Shown piece after piece: positions 1-7,196 of a DNA stretch of 64,000 bases. The stretch's first letter is position 1; each line of letters starts with the position of its first letter. The position numbers and the translations under genes are program-made. The notes below the pieces were generated by a model. The model had not been told where the DNA came from and ran no database searches. It saw only the letters and a program-made list of their open reading frames with translations. The DNA is from Alteriqipengyuania bathyomarina_B (GTDB lineage Bacteria; Pseudomonadota; Alphaproteobacteria; Sphingomonadales; Sphingomonadaceae), in NCBI RefSeq assembly GCF_038594605.1, contig NZ_JBCFZM010000004.1, forward strand, positions 1 to 64,000, written 5' to 3'.

Positions 1-261
1 GCGGCGGGTATCCGCTATCACGGGGACTACGAACGCTTCGCCCGCCGATCGCTCGAAACCCGCTCGCAATTGCTGGAGCTGGAACGCAAGATTGATGTGC
101 TGATCGCCCGCTCCGACCTATGCGGCAACGGGGCATGTTCGGCCGCTCCGCCGCTTTATGAAGAGCTGCTGGAGATCACGCAGGAAACCGCCAATTTGCT
201 GAGCGAAGACCTGCGCGACTGGCGTTTTTCCTACGCCGTGCGCCCGGTGCCCACCCTCTGA
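1..261 (+). CDS. Unknown protein, C-terminal 86 residues only
   Basis: The reading frame is open from the first base, so the gene starts outside the window and only its 3' end is visible. The tail is helical and charged, with a Leu/Glu-rich stretch, and ends in LRDWRFSYAVRPVPTL. That ending, with an aromatic WRF before an RP motif, resembles the C-terminus of SLATT or DUF4231-type two-helix membrane proteins, but this is an impression and not a firm match. No membrane segment lies in the visible part. It converges with the siderophore receptor, with about 60 bases between the two stop codons. Confidence 0.6.
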   Translation, partial: AAGIRYHGDYERFARRSLETRSQLLELERKIDVLIARSDLCGNGACSAAPPLYEELLEITQETANLLSEDLRDWRFSYAVRPVPTL

Positions 262-321
262 CTTTCCGCGCGAGGTCCGTCGGGGCGGCGCACGGACCAC
301 GCGCCGCCGCCCCGCCCAGGC

Positions 322-2433
322 TTAGAAGTCGGCTGAGATCGAGGCGCGAACCGTGCGCGGGCGGCCCTGCAGCAGCGCATTCGAGAAGGTATCGAAGGCC
401 GACGCCCAATAGCGCTCGTTCGCCACATTCTCGACCGCGACCCGCAGGGTGACGGGGACGTCGCCAGCCGCGAAGACATAGCGCGCGCCAAGGTCGAACA
501 CGGTCCAGCTGTCGATCTCGAGCGTGTTGGCCGCATCGACGAACTGCTCGCCGGTGTGGACCACGTGGCCGGTCAGCGTGATGCCGGGCACGAAGGGCAG
601 GTCCCATTCGACATCGGCATTGGCGGCGAATTCGGGCACGCCGGGCACGCTCGCGCCGCCCTGCAGATCGGCGTCGGTATAGGCCACGCCCGAGATCAGG
701 CGCAGGCCGGGCGTCACTTCGCCGTTCAGCGTGAACTCGATGCCCTGATGTCGCTGATCGCCCAGATAGCCGAACTCACCCGACGGCAGCACGCCCTCGC
801 CCGGCCGCTCGATCCGATAGGCGGCGAGCGTCGCGAACAGGCCGCCGAAGCCGACCTTGCCGCCGACTTCGTATTGCGTGGACTTACGCGGGGCGAGCGA
901 TGTGCCCGGGTTGCTCACCAGCGCCGGGTCGAGCGGCGCGGTAGGCCCCTGCTGCAACGCCTCGATCCGGTTGGCGTAGAGCGACAGGCCGCTCACCGGC
1001 TTCACTACCAAACCGACGACGGGGGTGACCGCGTTCTCGTCGTAGCGGGTGTCCAGCGAGCCGCCGAAATAGCTATAGCTCTCCTGCCGGATCGCCTGGA
1101 GGCGCAAGCCCCCGGTCAGCATCACGCGATCGTCAAAGAAGCCGAAGGTGTCGGACGCAAAGGCGCTCATCAGGCGGCGCTTGGCGATCGGGTACGGATC
1201 GTCGAGATCGCCGCCTGCAAAGGCGGTCGGCTGCGGCGAGACCTGCACCGGATCGTAGAGATTGGTGGGGAAGGCGGAGTAGAAATCATAGGCGGTGCGA
1301 TCTTCCTGCCAGATCATGTTGCCGCCGAAATTGATCTCCTGCGTGATCGTGCTGCCCAGCAGCACGCGCAGGCCCGCTTCTACCGCCTGATTGCTCGCCT
1401 TGAACGGGATGTAGGAGTGGAAGCCGCTGGTGCCGTCGCCAGTCGCGGCGTCGGTCACGGTGATCCCGCCATAGACGCCTTCCTCGTCGCCCTCGCGCGC
1501 GCCTGCCTTGGCGTAGATCATGGCATTGGGCGCGAGATCGTATTCGAGGCTCAGCGTGCCGAACAGCTCGTCGAGCTCGGTATAGGTATAGTCCTGCGCG
1601 TAGTTGGCGTCGGCTTCGGGCACCGCAGGGATCGCGGTGCTGGAGATCGTGACCTTGGGCCGCAGATTGTCGACCCGGATGCCCTGATAGGCAAGGTCCA
1701 GTGCGGCGCGCAGGTTGCCGCCGTCATAGTCGAAGCTCGCGCCGATCACCTGTGTGCGGCGGTCCTCGCCATCGATGGCGGTCTCGCCATCGCGGTAGGC
1801 ACCGTTCACGCGCACGCCGAACTGGTCTGCATCACCGAAGCGGCGGGCGACATCGACACTGCCGCCGAAGCGCGAGGCTTCGCGGAAACCGGCGGTGACG
1901 CGTGTAAGGTCGCTCTCTGCCCGCTTGAGGCGCAGGTTCACGCTGCCGCCGATGCCCGAGCCGCCCGGCGCCGCACCGTTGAGAAACGCGCTCGCGCCGC
2001 CCAGCACCTCGACCCCACCGAGCAGTTCGGGTGCGACCAGCTGGCGCGGGGTGATGCCGTAGAGGCCGTTGGTGGCAATATCGTCGCCGAACAAGGCGAA
2101 ACCGCGGCTGACGAACAGCTCTGCCGCATTGCCGAAGGCGTAAGAGGAACGGATCGTCGGATCGTTCTCCAGCACCTCGCCCAGCGAGAGCGGCTGCTGG
2201 TTGAGAATCAGGCTTTCGTCGTAGGTGCGCACCGCGAAGGGCAGGTCTTCGGCGGGCTTGTCGCCCAACACGCCTGCGCTGCCCGCATTCTCCACCGCGC
2301 TGGCATTCACCCGCTGGGCGGTGACGACGATATTTTCGCCCGTCTCGGCTTCGGTCTGCGCATCTTGCGCGATGGCAGGCGCAGCGAGTGCGGTCGCGAT
2401 GACGAAGGCAGGCAAGTGGTAACGCAGGATCAT
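322..2433 (-). CDS. TonB-dependent siderophore receptor
   Basis: An outer-membrane gated channel of 703 residues for ferric-siderophore uptake, energised by TonB. It begins with a signal peptide (MILRYHLPAFVIATALAAPAIAQ). A TonB-box-like ENIVVTAQR follows, then a plug domain (about residues 45-170) with motifs such as VEVLGGASAFLNG and GGSVNLRLKR. The C-terminal beta barrel ends in ASISADF, with the usual terminal Phe. Length and plug match the FhuA/FhuE-like siderophore class. The start chosen is the ATG before the signal peptide; the longer open frame upstream is the neighbour's shadow. The start overlaps the stop of the small membrane gene by ATGA, so it is the last gene of a three-gene operon. 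The ligand cannot be told from sequence. Confidence 0.9.
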   Translation of the reverse strand: MILRYHLPAFVIATALAAPAIAQDAQTEAETGENIVVTAQRVNASAVENAGSAGVLGDKPAEDLPFAVRTYDESLILNQQPLSLGEVLENDPTIRSSYAFGNAAELFVSRGFALFGDDIATNGLYGITPRQLVAPELLGGVEVLGGASAFLNGAAPGGSGIGGSVNLRLKRAESDLTRVTAGFREASRFGGSVDVARRFGDADQFGVRVNGAYRDGETAIDGEDRRTQVIGASFDYDGGNLRAALDLAYQGIRVDNLRPKVTISSTAIPAVPEADANYAQDYTYTELDELFGTLSLEYDLAPNAMIYAKAGAREGDEEGVYGGITVTDAATGDGTSGFHSYIPFKASNQAVEAGLRVLLGSTITQEINFGGNMIWQEDRTAYDFYSAFPTNLYDPVQVSPQPTAFAGGDLDDPYPIAKRRLMSAFASDTFGFFDDRVMLTGGLRLQAIRQESYSYFGGSLDTRYDENAVTPVVGLVVKPVSGLSLYANRIEALQQGPTAPLDPALVSNPGTSLAPRKSTQYEVGGKVGFGGLFATLAAYRIERPGEGVLPSGEFGYLGDQRHQGIEFTLNGEVTPGLRLISGVAYTDADLQGGASVPGVPEFAANADVEWDLPFVPGITLTGHVVHTGEQFVDAANTLEIDSWTVFDLGARYVFAAGDVPVTLRVAVENVANERYWASAFDTFSNALLQGRPRTVRASISADF

Positions 2434-2675
2434 GGGGTAGGCTTTCCTGTTGGGTTTTCGCGTGAAAGGTGTCCGGGCTTGCGGGCCCGCAGAATGGCTA
2501 TGGCAATCGCGACGATGGTCGATCCAAGCAGGAGCCACGCGATCACGTCGCGCGCGCCATCGCCGGTCAGGCCGATGACGAGGCCGACGAGGCTCAGCAT
2601 TCCGATGAGCAGCGGCCAGGCGAAGATTGCTCCGATGCTGCGGGTGCGACGACCGGACGGGCGTTGTGCGCTCAT
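2430..2675 (-). CDS. Small two-helix membrane protein in siderophore-uptake operon
   Basis: An 81-residue protein with two hydrophobic segments, at about residues 14-36 and 42-61, and short charged ends. I do not recognise a named family. It sits exactly between the PepSY protein and the TonB receptor and overlaps both by four bases (ATGA), so the three genes should be translationally coupled. Small membrane proteins are common at this position in PepSY/TonB iron-uptake operons, which suggests a helper of the PepSY protein. That role is inferred from position only. Confidence 0.75.
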   Translation of the reverse strand: MSAQRPSGRRTRSIGAIFAWPLLIGMLSLVGLVIGLTGDGARDVIAWLLLGSTIVAIAIAILRARKPGHLSRENPTGKPTP

Positions 2676-3829
2676 GCGGGCACCCTCCGCTCCCCGCCAC
2701 GGTCGATCTCGACGATGCGGCGGTCGATCGCGCCGGGGCGCCGCTTGAACCACAGCAGGATGCCGGTCCACAGCACCCAGATCGTCGCGAGCGTCAGCAG
2801 CGCCCATACGATCTTGAGCGGCAGGCCCGCATAATCGCCGAAATGCAGCGGCTTGGACATCATCAGCGCCTGGTTGAGCGCGGGCATGGTCGCGACGTCG
2901 GTCAGCGTGGCGTCGCGCGCATCGACCAGCGCGGGCGTGAGCAGATATTGCGTCACCGGCCGGTCGCCCTGGAAGAATATCGCGTAATGGTGGGCGGAGG
3001 ACCACGCGCCGCCCGGAAAGCCGATAAACTGCGGATTTCGGCCCGGCAGGCCTTCGCGCGCCGACGCCATCGCCGCATCGAGCGATCCGTAGTCCGCTGG
3101 ATCGAGCGGGGCAGCGCCTTCGTAGGCGCCCGTCATCTGCGCCACCTGCGTGTTGCGCCAGCTATCGGTCAGCGGATCGGCGAAGGCGTTGATCGCGCCG
3201 GTCAGGCCGATCACCAGCGCCCAGGCGAGCGTCACGATGCCGAGCAGGTTGTGCTGGTCGAGCCGCGCCACGCGCCTCGATTTCTCCAGCCGCAGCGTCC
3301 CGAAGCCGAGCTTGCGCATGAAGGGCGCGTAGAGGACGGCGCCCGAGATCAGCGCAACGACGAAGCTCAGCCCCATCACGCCGAGGAACAGCATGCCGGG
3401 CAGGCCCAGCATCAGGTCGGTATGCAATTCGAGGATCACGTCCATCACCCCGCCCGAGGGTGCGGGGCCGAGCGAAGCGCCGGTGGCCCGGTCGAAAAAC
3501 AGCAGGGTCATCTTGTCGCCCGGCGCATCGGCGCTCGGCCCGGTGGTGACCGTCAGCAGCGGACTTTCCTGGCTGAAAGCCATGAACAGCGGCACTTCGC
3601 CGGGGCGTTCGGCCAGCGCCTTGTCGAGCATCGTGTCGAGCGGAAGGCCGCCTTCCGAGGAGGGAGCACCGGACAGCGTGCTGTCGTAATCGTGAGAGAA
3701 GGCCGCATCGATCTCGTCATGAAAGATGAGCGGCAGCCCGGTGACGCACAGCAGCAGTAGGAACGCCGTGGGGATCAGGCTGCTCCACTTGTGAACCACA
3801 TACCAGAATCGGATTGCGCCGCGCGACAT
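2672..3829 (-). CDS. PepSY-associated TM-helix protein, probable ferric-siderophore reductase
   Basis: A 385-residue inner-membrane protein of the PepSY_TM family. The N-terminus carries the family signature, a His-Lys-Trp (HKWSSLIPTAF) leading into the first membrane helix. A large periplasmic loop containing PepSY-like segments follows, then further helices near residues 140-165, 190-215 and the C-terminus (TLATIWVLWTGILLWF). Members in siderophore operons are thought to reduce ferric siderophores or help release iron at the inner membrane. Its place as first gene of the TonB-receptor operon supports that here. A Fur-like site lies upstream. Reductase activity is inferred, not visible as a catalytic motif. 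Confidence 0.85.
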   Translation of the reverse strand: MSRGAIRFWYVVHKWSSLIPTAFLLLLCVTGLPLIFHDEIDAAFSHDYDSTLSGAPSSEGGLPLDTMLDKALAERPGEVPLFMAFSQESPLLTVTTGPSADAPGDKMTLLFFDRATGASLGPAPSGGVMDVILELHTDLMLGLPGMLFLGVMGLSFVVALISGAVLYAPFMRKLGFGTLRLEKSRRVARLDQHNLLGIVTLAWALVIGLTGAINAFADPLTDSWRNTQVAQMTGAYEGAAPLDPADYGSLDAAMASAREGLPGRNPQFIGFPGGAWSSAHHYAIFFQGDRPVTQYLLTPALVDARDATLTDVATMPALNQALMMSKPLHFGDYAGLPLKIVWALLTLATIWVLWTGILLWFKRRPGAIDRRIVEIDRGGERRVPA

Positions 3830-3856
3830 CCGGGCCGTCTAGTAACGGCAACGTGT

Positions 3857-3875
3857 AATTGCAACGCATTCTCAT
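3857..3875 (-). promoter_or_regulatory. Candidate Fur box upstream of siderophore operon
   Basis: The 19 bases AATTGCAACGCATTCTCAT match the 7-1-7 Fur/Irr-type pattern TGATAAT-N-ATTATCA at about 10 of 14 core positions when read on the minus strand (TGAGAAT-G-CGTTGCA). It lies about 30 bases before the PepSY start, where an iron-dependent repressor would act. It is a visual match only. Confidence 0.4.
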
Positions 3876-3958
3876 GAGCAAATCGGGGGCGCTGAAACCA
3901 TCCCCCTTCGCCCTGGTTCACCCTGTAAGACACACCCTCCGAAGGAGCTTTGCACATC

Positions 3959-4924
3959 ATGGGTTTTCTCAAGAACGGCACCTGGCACGACGAATGGGCG
4001 CATAACGACGAGGATACCGGCGAGTTCGAGCGCGACGAGAGCGCCTTTCGCAACTGGATCACGCCCGACGGATCGCCCGGCCCCACCGGCGATGGCGGGT
4101 TCGCGGCGGAGCCCGGCCGCTACCGCCTCTACATCAGCCTCGCCTGCCCCTGGGCGCACCGCGCCAATGTCGCACGGCACTTGAAAGGGCTCACCGACGC
4201 GATCGAGCTGAACGTGGTCCACTGGCTGATGAAGGATGGCGGCTGGTCGTTCCGCGAAGGCGAATGCGTGACCGGCGATCCCGCGATCGGCGCAGATCAT
4301 CTCCACCAGCTCTATACGCATGCGAAGTCCGACTATTCGGGCCATGTGACCGTGCCCGTGCTGTGGGACACCAAGACCGAGACCATCGTGAACAACGAGA
4401 GCGCGGACATCCTCCGAATGCTGGGCACCGCGTTCGACGGATGCGGTGCCAACGACCTCGCCCTTTACCCCGAGGGGCTGCGGGACGAGATCGACGATCT
4501 GAACGAGCGGGTCTACGATGCCGTCAACAACGGCGTCTACAAGGCAGGCTTCGCGACGACGCAGGATGCCTATGACAGGGCGGTCGGGCCGCTGTTCGAA
4601 ACGCTCGACGATCTGGAAGCGCGGCTGGAAGGGCATGACTGGCTGGTGGGCGACCGGCTGACCGAAGCCGATATCCGCCTGTGGACCACGCTGATCCGCT
4701 TCGATCCGGTCTATTACACCCACTTCAAATGCAATCTCCGCCGGATCGCCGACTACCCCAACCTCGCGGCCCTGACGCGGCGGCTCTACGCGCTCGACGG
4801 GGTGGCGGACACCGTCAACTTCCGCCATATCAAGCACCATTATTACGAAAGCCACGAGCGGATAAATCCGCACGGGATCGTGCCGACCGGTCCCGAACCA
4901 CTGATCCCGGGAACCGGCGAATGA
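3959..4924 (+). CDS. yqjG: Glutathionyl-hydroquinone reductase (GST xi class)
   Basis: A 321-residue cytoplasmic enzyme that removes glutathione from glutathionyl-hydroquinones, using a catalytic cysteine and GSH. The thioredoxin-fold N-terminal domain carries the class signature CPWAHR with Cys63 as the nucleophile. The C-terminal helical GST domain includes DWLVGDRLTEADIRLW and the motif TLIRFDPVYYTHFKCN typical of the YqjG/ECM4 group. ATG at 3959 is chosen over an in-frame TTG nine bases upstream because GAAGGAG ends 11 bases before it. The stop overlaps the pirin start (ATGA). The pairing suggests detoxification of quinones or chlorinated aromatics. Confidence 0.93.
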   Translation: MGFLKNGTWHDEWAHNDEDTGEFERDESAFRNWITPDGSPGPTGDGGFAAEPGRYRLYISLACPWAHRANVARHLKGLTDAIELNVVHWLMKDGGWSFREGECVTGDPAIGADHLHQLYTHAKSDYSGHVTVPVLWDTKTETIVNNESADILRMLGTAFDGCGANDLALYPEGLRDEIDDLNERVYDAVNNGVYKAGFATTQDAYDRAVGPLFETLDDLEARLEGHDWLVGDRLTEADIRLWTTLIRFDPVYYTHFKCNLRRIADYPNLAALTRRLYALDGVADTVNFRHIKHHYYESHERINPHGIVPTGPEPLIPGTGE

Positions 4925-5760
4925 CCAAGCGAAAAATCACTTCGCTGCATCAGGCGATGCGCGACGACATTCAGGATCTGGTGACCCGTCGCCCGGTGCC
5001 GGGCCATGGCCTGGATCAGGTCGACCCGTTCCTGTTCCTCAACCATCACGGGCCACAGACCTATTCGGCGAACAATAACGGGCTGCCCTTCGGCCCGCAT
5101 CCGCATCGCGGGTTCGAGACGGTCACCTTTATCCTCGACGGAAGCCTTGCGCATCACGACAGCGGATCGGGCGAGAGCGTGGTCGAGGCAGGCGGCGTGC
5201 AGTGGATGACCGCGGGCAGCGGGCTCGTCCATGCCGAGCTGTCTCCCGAAGCGTTCAAGCAAACCGGCGGCCCGCTTGAGATCCTGCAGCTGTGGGTCAA
5301 CCTCCCTGCCCGGCTCAAGATGACCGAGCCGAACTATATACCGGTCACCGCATCGCAGATTGCCGAGAGCGAAATTTCGGCTGGCGTCGTGATGCGAGCC
5401 GTGTCGGGTACGCAGGATGCGCCCATCGCATCGCTGACTGGCGTGACGCTAGCCACGGTCGAGATGGACGCGGGCAGCCACGCGGTGCTCGACGCTCCGG
5501 TGGGGCGTTCGGTGCTTTTCTACACGGTCCGCGGCGCTTGCCGTATCGGCGAGACCACTGTGCCAGAGCATAATCTCGCGAAGCTCGAAGACGGCGACAG
5601 CATCGAGGTTTCGAGCGAAGATGGCTGCCTGATCCTGTTCGGCCACGCCGATCCCATCGGAGAGCCGACGGTCGCGCACGGCCCCTTCGTGATGAACAGC
5701 GAAGCGGAGATCGTCGAAGCGATCCGCGACTATCGGGCGGGCAAGTTCGGCGGCCTCTGA
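4921..5760 (+). CDS. Pirin family protein (bicupin, quercetinase-like)
   Basis: A 279-residue bicupin. The N-terminal cupin holds the pirin metal-site pattern: HPHRGFETVTF supplies two His, and VHAE near residue 100 supplies the His and Glu that complete the His3-Glu site. Pirins bind Fe(II); several bacterial members open the flavonol quercetin with oxygen and others act as redox-sensing cofactors. Which applies here is unknown. It is translationally coupled to the glutathionyl-hydroquinone reductase, so a role against quinones or other electrophiles is reasonable. Its 3' end overlaps the convergent mocA gene by 31 bases. Confidence 0.92.
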   Translation: MTKRKITSLHQAMRDDIQDLVTRRPVPGHGLDQVDPFLFLNHHGPQTYSANNNGLPFGPHPHRGFETVTFILDGSLAHHDSGSGESVVEAGGVQWMTAGSGLVHAELSPEAFKQTGGPLEILQLWVNLPARLKMTEPNYIPVTASQIAESEISAGVVMRAVSGTQDAPIASLTGVTLATVEMDAGSHAVLDAPVGRSVLFYTVRGACRIGETTVPEHNLAKLEDGDSIEVSSEDGCLILFGHADPIGEPTVAHGPFVMNSEAEIVEAIRDYRAGKFGGL

Positions 5761-6359
5761 TCGAGGTAAAGAGCAGGCTCGCGGCGCAGCATTTGCTCCG
5801 CCTTTGTGAGGTCGGCGTCGCTATCGACATCGAAGGTCGCAGAGGCACCACCGGGCGACGTCCTGGTCGTGCCGCCCAGTGACGCACAAAGCGCCGCCGC
5901 GCCCCGGTCGCCGCGCAATTCGAGAAGATCGGGGAAGGCATCCGCCGGAAACGCAGCCGGGCATCCGGGACGCCCCTCGGGAAAGCGCGTGAAGAGGGTG
6001 CCTTCGCCGCCCGCAAGCGCTGCGAGGTGGTTCGGATCGATGAAGGGCATGTCGGCCAGCGCGATGACGACCCGCGCATGGCCCGCTGCGGCAAGGACGC
6101 CCGCGCGGATCGAACTGGCAATCCCCTCTTCAGCCGATGGATTTTCGACCAGTTGCCAGCCGGGTCGCCCGGGATGAGGATCGTCCCCGCCCTTCACCAC
6201 CAGGTATCGGCTGACAAAGCCAGCCGCTTCCAGTCTGCCCGCCGCCCATTCACATAGTGGCCGCCCGCCAAGCGGTGCGTAAAGCTTGCCTCCGCCAAAC
6301 CTTCGCGCGCTGCCTGCAGCGAGCAGGATGCACGCGACCGATGGGTCAATCGCGGTCAT
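5730..6359 (-). CDS. mocA: Molybdenum cofactor cytidylyltransferase-like NTP transferase
   Basis: A 209-residue MobA-like nucleotidyltransferase. It has the N-terminal loop LLAAGSARRFGGGK that binds the nucleotide and Mg, the LVENPSAEEGIASSIRAG substrate segment, and ALADMPFI with the metal-binding Asp. In this family MocA adds CMP to molybdopterin to make the dinucleotide used by xanthine dehydrogenase-family enzymes. It is the last gene of the paoABC-xdhC operon and overlaps xdhC by 14 bases. That context makes cofactor maturation for the aldehyde oxidoreductase the obvious job. ATG at 6359 is chosen because the core strand CILLAAG begins just after it. Confidence 0.88.
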   Translation of the reverse strand: MTAIDPSVACILLAAGSARRFGGGKLYAPLGGRPLCEWAAGRLEAAGFVSRYLVVKGGDDPHPGRPGWQLVENPSAEEGIASSIRAGVLAAAGHARVVIALADMPFIDPNHLAALAGGEGTLFTRFPEGRPGCPAAFPADAFPDLLELRGDRGAAALCASLGGTTRTSPGGASATFDVDSDADLTKAEQMLRREPALYLDQRPPNLPAR

Positions 6360-7194
6360 GCAGCGAGTCGTACAGGCCGACGATTTCCGCCATGGCGGAT
6401 AGCGCGAGTGCGTGGGGCGTCTTGCAGCCGGGCACCGCACCTATCGGACTTCTGAGCCGCGCAATCTCGGATTCATCGATGCCCCGGCGCATCAGTTCCG
6501 CCACGCGCGCCAGCCGCGCATTCTCGCCGCCCTGCGCGCCGATGTAAAACGCATCGCCCGACAACGCCTCTTCGATCAGCGGCACCTCCCACTCGTGGTC
6601 GTGGAACAGCAGCAGAACCGCAGTCCACGCATCGACCGGCGGCAGCTTGCTGGAATTGCCCAGCGAGAGCGCGCTCTTCGGCACGATTTGCGAGTCGACA
6701 CCCGCCGCCTCGGCGATCCGCTCCACTGCGTCGATCTCGGGCCCCTCGCCGAAAACGCGAAGGCGTAGCGACGGGAGATAACGGCGTCGGCGCAGTGGCG
6801 AAGGGGCCGGGAGGTCGAGATACGTTAGGTGCCGTGCAGCAAGCTCTTTGATGGCCCTTCGAACTCCAGCCCGGTCGGGCGTCGGATCTAGGAGCACATC
6901 GATCCCGCCGCCGCATGGCAGGCGGAAATCGATTCTCGAGGAGCCCCGGCCATAGCGCACTACTCGCGGCGCGTCGCATTGCGCCAGATCGCTCGCCAGT
7001 TGACGTTCGAGGCAGCCGTCCGAAAGCGATCCGACCGTTCGGCCCGTGGGCAGCACCGCCATCTGCGCGCCGAGGCGGCGGGAAAATCCGCCCTCGATGC
7101 CGACGATCGTGCACAGGCCGACGCCATCCGAACGCGCAGCGCTCAGCGCCTCGTGATCCACGCAAGGATCGCAGAGCGTTTCGGCAACGGTCAC
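6346..7194 (-). CDS. xdhC: XdhC/PaoD-like molybdenum cofactor insertion chaperone
   Basis: A 282-residue XdhC family protein. It has the N-terminal XdhC_CoxI domain (VGIEGGFSRRLGAQMAV, DGCLERQLA) and a C-terminal Rossmann-like domain ending in FYIGAQGGENARLARVAEL and GRDIGA-like sequence (SPIGAVPG). XdhC proteins bind mature Moco, have it sulfurated and load it into the large subunit. The start is probably GTG at 7194, two bases after the paoC stop; earlier starts lie inside paoC. It overlaps mocA by 14 bases. Together these two genes serve the oxidoreductase upstream, as PaoD does in E. coli. Confidence 0.88.
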   Translation of the reverse strand: MTVAETLCDPCVDHEALSAARSDGVGLCTIVGIEGGFSRRLGAQMAVLPTGRTVGSLSDGCLERQLASDLAQCDAPRVVRYGRGSSRIDFRLPCGGGIDVLLDPTPDRAGVRRAIKELAARHLTYLDLPAPSPLRRRRYLPSLRLRVFGEGPEIDAVERIAEAAGVDSQIVPKSALSLGNSSKLPPVDAWTAVLLLFHDHEWEVPLIEEALSGDAFYIGAQGGENARLARVAELMRRGIDESEIARLRSPIGAVPGCKTPHALALSAMAEIVGLYDSLHDRD

Positions 7195-7196
7195 GC

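Noticed and set aside
556..2748. A 730-codon frame antisense to the siderophore receptor
   Set aside because: The receptor frame has signal peptide, plug and barrel motifs; the antisense frame has none.
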